From an uncultured Lewinella sp. (GTDB taxonomy: Bacteria > Bacteroidota > Bacteroidia > Chitinophagales > Saprospiraceae): DNA of 64,000 nucleotides. The stretch is from the NCBI GenBank assembly GCA_913057785.1, contig CAJXPD010000013.1:1-64000 (forward strand). The letters run 5' to 3'. Below the pieces are notes generated by a model that made no database searches, was not told where the DNA came from, and was given only the letters and a program-made list of their open reading frames with translations. A program made the translations under genes and the position numbers. Within the stretch, counting starts at the first letter, position 1. The number at the start of each line of letters is the position of its first letter. Of this stretch, positions 61,591 through 64,000 are shown one piece after another.

Positions 61591-63897
61591 ATGAAAGGAT
61601 TTAATCTCTATAAATATTACTTGGTACTATTCAGCTTTGCTTTGGGAAGCACCATTTATGCACAGGAGGCTAGCCTTTCCGGTAAGGTTATCTCTGACTC
61701 AGGTGAGCCCTTGAGCTTTGCAAGTTTAGCCTTAGAAGGGACTCCGTATGGGGGGAGCACAGATGAGGAGGGGGTATTCGCCATTTCCCGTGTTCCTGCA
61801 GGATCCTATAAGGTAATCGTTTCCTATTTAGGTTATCAGACGGAGCAGCGGAAGATTGAGCTGAAATCTGGCCAAAAACTGCAGCTGGATTTCTCTCTAG
61901 CGTCACTAAGTAATATAATGGACGAGGTGGTTGTGACTGGTACCATGAAAGAAGTCAACCGATTGGAGAGCCCTGTTCCCGTGGAGGTCTACAATCCAAC
62001 TTTCTTCAAAAAGAATCCCACACCAAACATCTACGAGGCCCTACAAAATGTGAATGGTGTGCGTCCGCAGCTGAATTGCCAGGTTTGTAATACCGGTGAT
62101 ATACATATTAACGGCCTGGAAGGCCCGTATACCATGGTACTCATTGATGGTATGCCCATTGTGAGTAGTTTGGCAACGGTTTATGGTTTATCGGGTATCC
62201 CGAATTCACTAGTTGAACGCATGGAAATTGTCAAAGGCCCAGCCTCTTCCTTGTATGGTAGTGAAGCCATTGGTGGTTTGATCAATATTATTACCAAATC
62301 TCCTGACAAGGCTCCACTTTTCAGTGCGGATGTAATGGGTACCAGTTGGGAGGAACTAAATGCAGATGTAGGGGTTCGATTTAACGCAGGTGCAAAAGCT
62401 TCTGTACTGACTGGCGTGAATTATTATCACTATGATAATTTAATTGATAACAACAACGATAATTTCACAGATGTAACCAATCAGAAAAGAGTATCCGTTT
62501 TCCAGAAATGGAACTTTAAACGAAGTAATAATCGGCTTTTTACGCTTGCAGCTCGCTATTATTGGGAGGATCGTTGGGGAGGAGAATTGGATTGGACATC
62601 TGAATTTCGCGGTGGCGATGAGATCTATGGCGAGGCGATTACCACAGAACGTTGGGAGTTGCTTGGTCAATATCAGCTGCCAACTGCGGACAATATGCTT
62701 TTCTCTTGGTCTTTCAATAGTCATCATCAGAACTCTGTCTACGGCGATACCCCCTACCTCGCAGACCAAAGGATCGGATTTGGTCAGTTGACTTGGGATA
62801 AGGCGATCGGAAAACATGATCTGTTGATCGGTTCAGCCTTGCGGTATACCTACTACGATGACAATACGCCAGCCACTGGAGGAGAAGCCGATGATCCGAA
62901 TAATCAACCTGATGAGATATGGCTGCCCGGGATCTTTTTTCAAGATGAGATCACCTTCAATGCCAAGCACAAGGTCTTGCTTGGCCTTCGTTACGATTAT
63001 AATACCCATCATGGAAATATTTTCACGCCCCGACTGGCTTATAAATGGTCATTAACACCAACCGATATATTTCGTCTAAATGCTGGAACAGGGTTTAGAG
63101 TCGTCAACTTGTTTACAGAGGATCATGCTGCGCTAACTGGTGCGAGAGAAGTGGTCATCCAAGAACAATTGGCGCCAGAGCGATCGTACAATATCAATGC
63201 CAATTACATCAAGAAGATGTATTTGGAAAATGGCGGAAGCGGTAGCATAGAGCTATCTGCCTGGTATACACACTTTACCAATGTAATTTTTCCAGATTAT
63301 GAAACCAACGCCAATCAAATCATTTACGATAACCTTGATGGTTTTGCGGTGACTAAAGGGGTGAGCTTGAATGCTGATTTGTCCTTACCCAATGGTTTTT
63401 CTTTCCTTTTGGGCGGTTCCTTGATGGATGTTTCTACAGAAGAAGGCGGTGTAAGGGAACGCCAAATCTTGACAGAGCGTTTTACCGGGACCTGGTCGAT
63501 TTCCTATCGGTTCTTGAATGATAAACTAGTTGCGGATTATACGGGCAATGTGTATGGGCCAATGCTGTTACCGCTTCTTGGAGAACTTGATCCACGCCCT
63601 GGAGAATCTCCATGGTGGAGTATCCAAAACATACAGCTGACTTATCGCGGAATGCCTAATTTTGAAATTTACGGTGGTGTGAAAAATCTGCTTAACTGGA
63701 CACCATGGAAGAACCAAGAGGAACCGATTATTGCTCGAAGCTTTGATCCCTTTAATCGTGGAGTGGAATTTGATGATGGTGGGAATGTCATTGCCACTTC
63801 CAGTAACCCAAATGCCCTATCCTTTGATCCTAGTTACGTATATGGACCTAATCAGGGCATCCGAGTCTTCTTGGGAATCCGTTATTCAATTCGATAA
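61591..63897 (+). CDS. TonB-dependent receptor, probably metal-regulated
   Basis: The 768-residue receptor has a signal peptide (about 1-24), a carboxypeptidase-regulatory domain (about 27-108, GKVISDSGEPLSFASL), a plug (about 118-240) and a barrel. The plug contains LNCQVCNTGDIHINGLEGPYT, with two cysteines three residues apart, and LIDGMPIVSSLATVYGLSGIP, then ERMEIVKGPASSLYGSEAIGG. The Cys pair near the plug surface could bind metal or form a disulfide. With the divergent DtxR-type repressor this suggests uptake of a metal complex. A lipoprotein gene starts 2 bp after its stop. Confidence 0.88.
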   Translation: MKGFNLYKYYLVLFSFALGSTIYAQEASLSGKVISDSGEPLSFASLALEGTPYGGSTDEEGVFAISRVPAGSYKVIVSYLGYQTEQRKIELKSGQKLQLDFSLASLSNIMDEVVVTGTMKEVNRLESPVPVEVYNPTFFKKNPTPNIYEALQNVNGVRPQLNCQVCNTGDIHINGLEGPYTMVLIDGMPIVSSLATVYGLSGIPNSLVERMEIVKGPASSLYGSEAIGGLINIITKSPDKAPLFSADVMGTSWEELNADVGVRFNAGAKASVLTGVNYYHYDNLIDNNNDNFTDVTNQKRVSVFQKWNFKRSNNRLFTLAARYYWEDRWGGELDWTSEFRGGDEIYGEAITTERWELLGQYQLPTADNMLFSWSFNSHHQNSVYGDTPYLADQRIGFGQLTWDKAIGKHDLLIGSALRYTYYDDNTPATGGEADDPNNQPDEIWLPGIFFQDEITFNAKHKVLLGLRYDYNTHHGNIFTPRLAYKWSLTPTDIFRLNAGTGFRVVNLFTEDHAALTGAREVVIQEQLAPERSYNINANYIKKMYLENGGSGSIELSAWYTHFTNVIFPDYETNANQIIYDNLDGFAVTKGVSLNADLSLPNGFSFLLGGSLMDVSTEEGGVRERQILTERFTGTWSISYRFLNDKLVADYTGNVYGPMLLPLLGELDPRPGESPWWSIQNIQLTYRGMPNFEIYGGVKNLLNWTPWKNQEEPIIARSFDPFNRGVEFDDGGNVIATSSNPNALSFDPSYVYGPNQGIRVFLGIRYSIR

Positions 63898-63899
63898 GA

Positions 63900-64000
63900 A
63901 TGCAAGTTTCAACTTATTCTGTTCTGCTTATCGGCGCCTTGGCCCTAGCCGCCTGCTCTTCACCAAAATCGGTGAATGAACCCAGTATGCCCCTGCAATC
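63900..64000 (+). CDS. Lipoprotein, truncated by the window end
   Basis: The ATG at 63900 starts 2 bp after the TonB-receptor stop. The 33 visible residues form a lipoprotein signal with lipobox LAAC (MQVSTYSVLLIGALALAAC, then SSPKSV). The frame is open to the window edge, so family and length are unknown. By position it is a co-transcribed partner of the metal-regulated receptor. Confidence 0.7.
   Translation, partial: MQVSTYSVLLIGALALAACSSPKSVNEPSMPLQ

Overview
The window looks like chromosome from a free-living Bacteroidota bacterium, most like the Saprospiria/Lewinella group. The evidence is four TonB-dependent receptors with carboxypeptidase-regulatory N-domains, DUF4249, DUF5916 and DUF2911 proteins, a type IX secretion C-terminal sorting domain, many lipoproteins, promoters of the Bacteroidota type (TTG-N19/20-TAnnTTTG), and little use of Shine-Dalgarno sites. 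I saw no rRNA, tRNA, CRISPR array, insertion sequence or phage gene. All assignments come from reading the sequence; no search was run.

Layout. 1-6.8 kb: a DUF2911/NTF2-like secreted protein, a large usher-like outer-membrane protein, a PapD-like periplasmic chaperone and a secreted MORN/YwqK-type repeat protein. The first three are each preceded by three copies of an ACC(A/G)AAA motif at exactly 21-bp spacing. 7-12.7 kb: a co-directional run of BCCT transporter, SDR, MDR reductase, esterase and serine hydrolase. 12.7-14.2 kb: SH3 lipoprotein. 14.6-21.2 kb: secreted protein, STN-TonB receptor, DUF4249 and MG2/plug-like protein. 21.3-26 kb: a minus-strand group with a YciI/DGPF protein, ECF42-type sigma factor, APH-like kinase, serine hydrolase and methyltransferase. 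26.3-29.5 kb: a second TonB receptor/DUF4249 pair. 29.5-37 kb: mixed genes, including a membrane-anchored winged-helix regulator divergent from a TonB-C-like protein. 37.4-40.8 kb: a YadA-head-like T9SS adhesin and isocitrate dehydrogenase. 40.9-46.5 kb: minus-strand DUF6090, SDR, DUF5916, CysE and PD40 genes. 46.9-55.9 kb: DUF1330, a third TonB receptor, then acyl-CoA ligase, TetR, DUF1254/1214 and a probable hotdog protein. 55.9-64 kb: a candidate structured small RNA under two palindromes, a DUF3299-like protein, a second DUF5916, a secreted repeat peptide, a P-loop kinase-like protein, and a DtxR/MntR regulator divergent from a fourth TonB receptor and a truncated lipoprotein gene.

How it fits together. 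Most genes encode envelope functions: outer-membrane uptake, surface display and secreted hydrolases. The most unusual material is regulatory: (i) the 21-bp-phased triple arrays shared by the usher-like/chaperone region, whose spacing fits a LytTR-type regulator; (ii) the roughly 110-nt candidate non-coding RNA at about 56.05-56.16 kb, whose promoter lies between two palindromes; (iii) a palindrome between the promoter boxes of the TonB receptor beside the DtxR-family gene.
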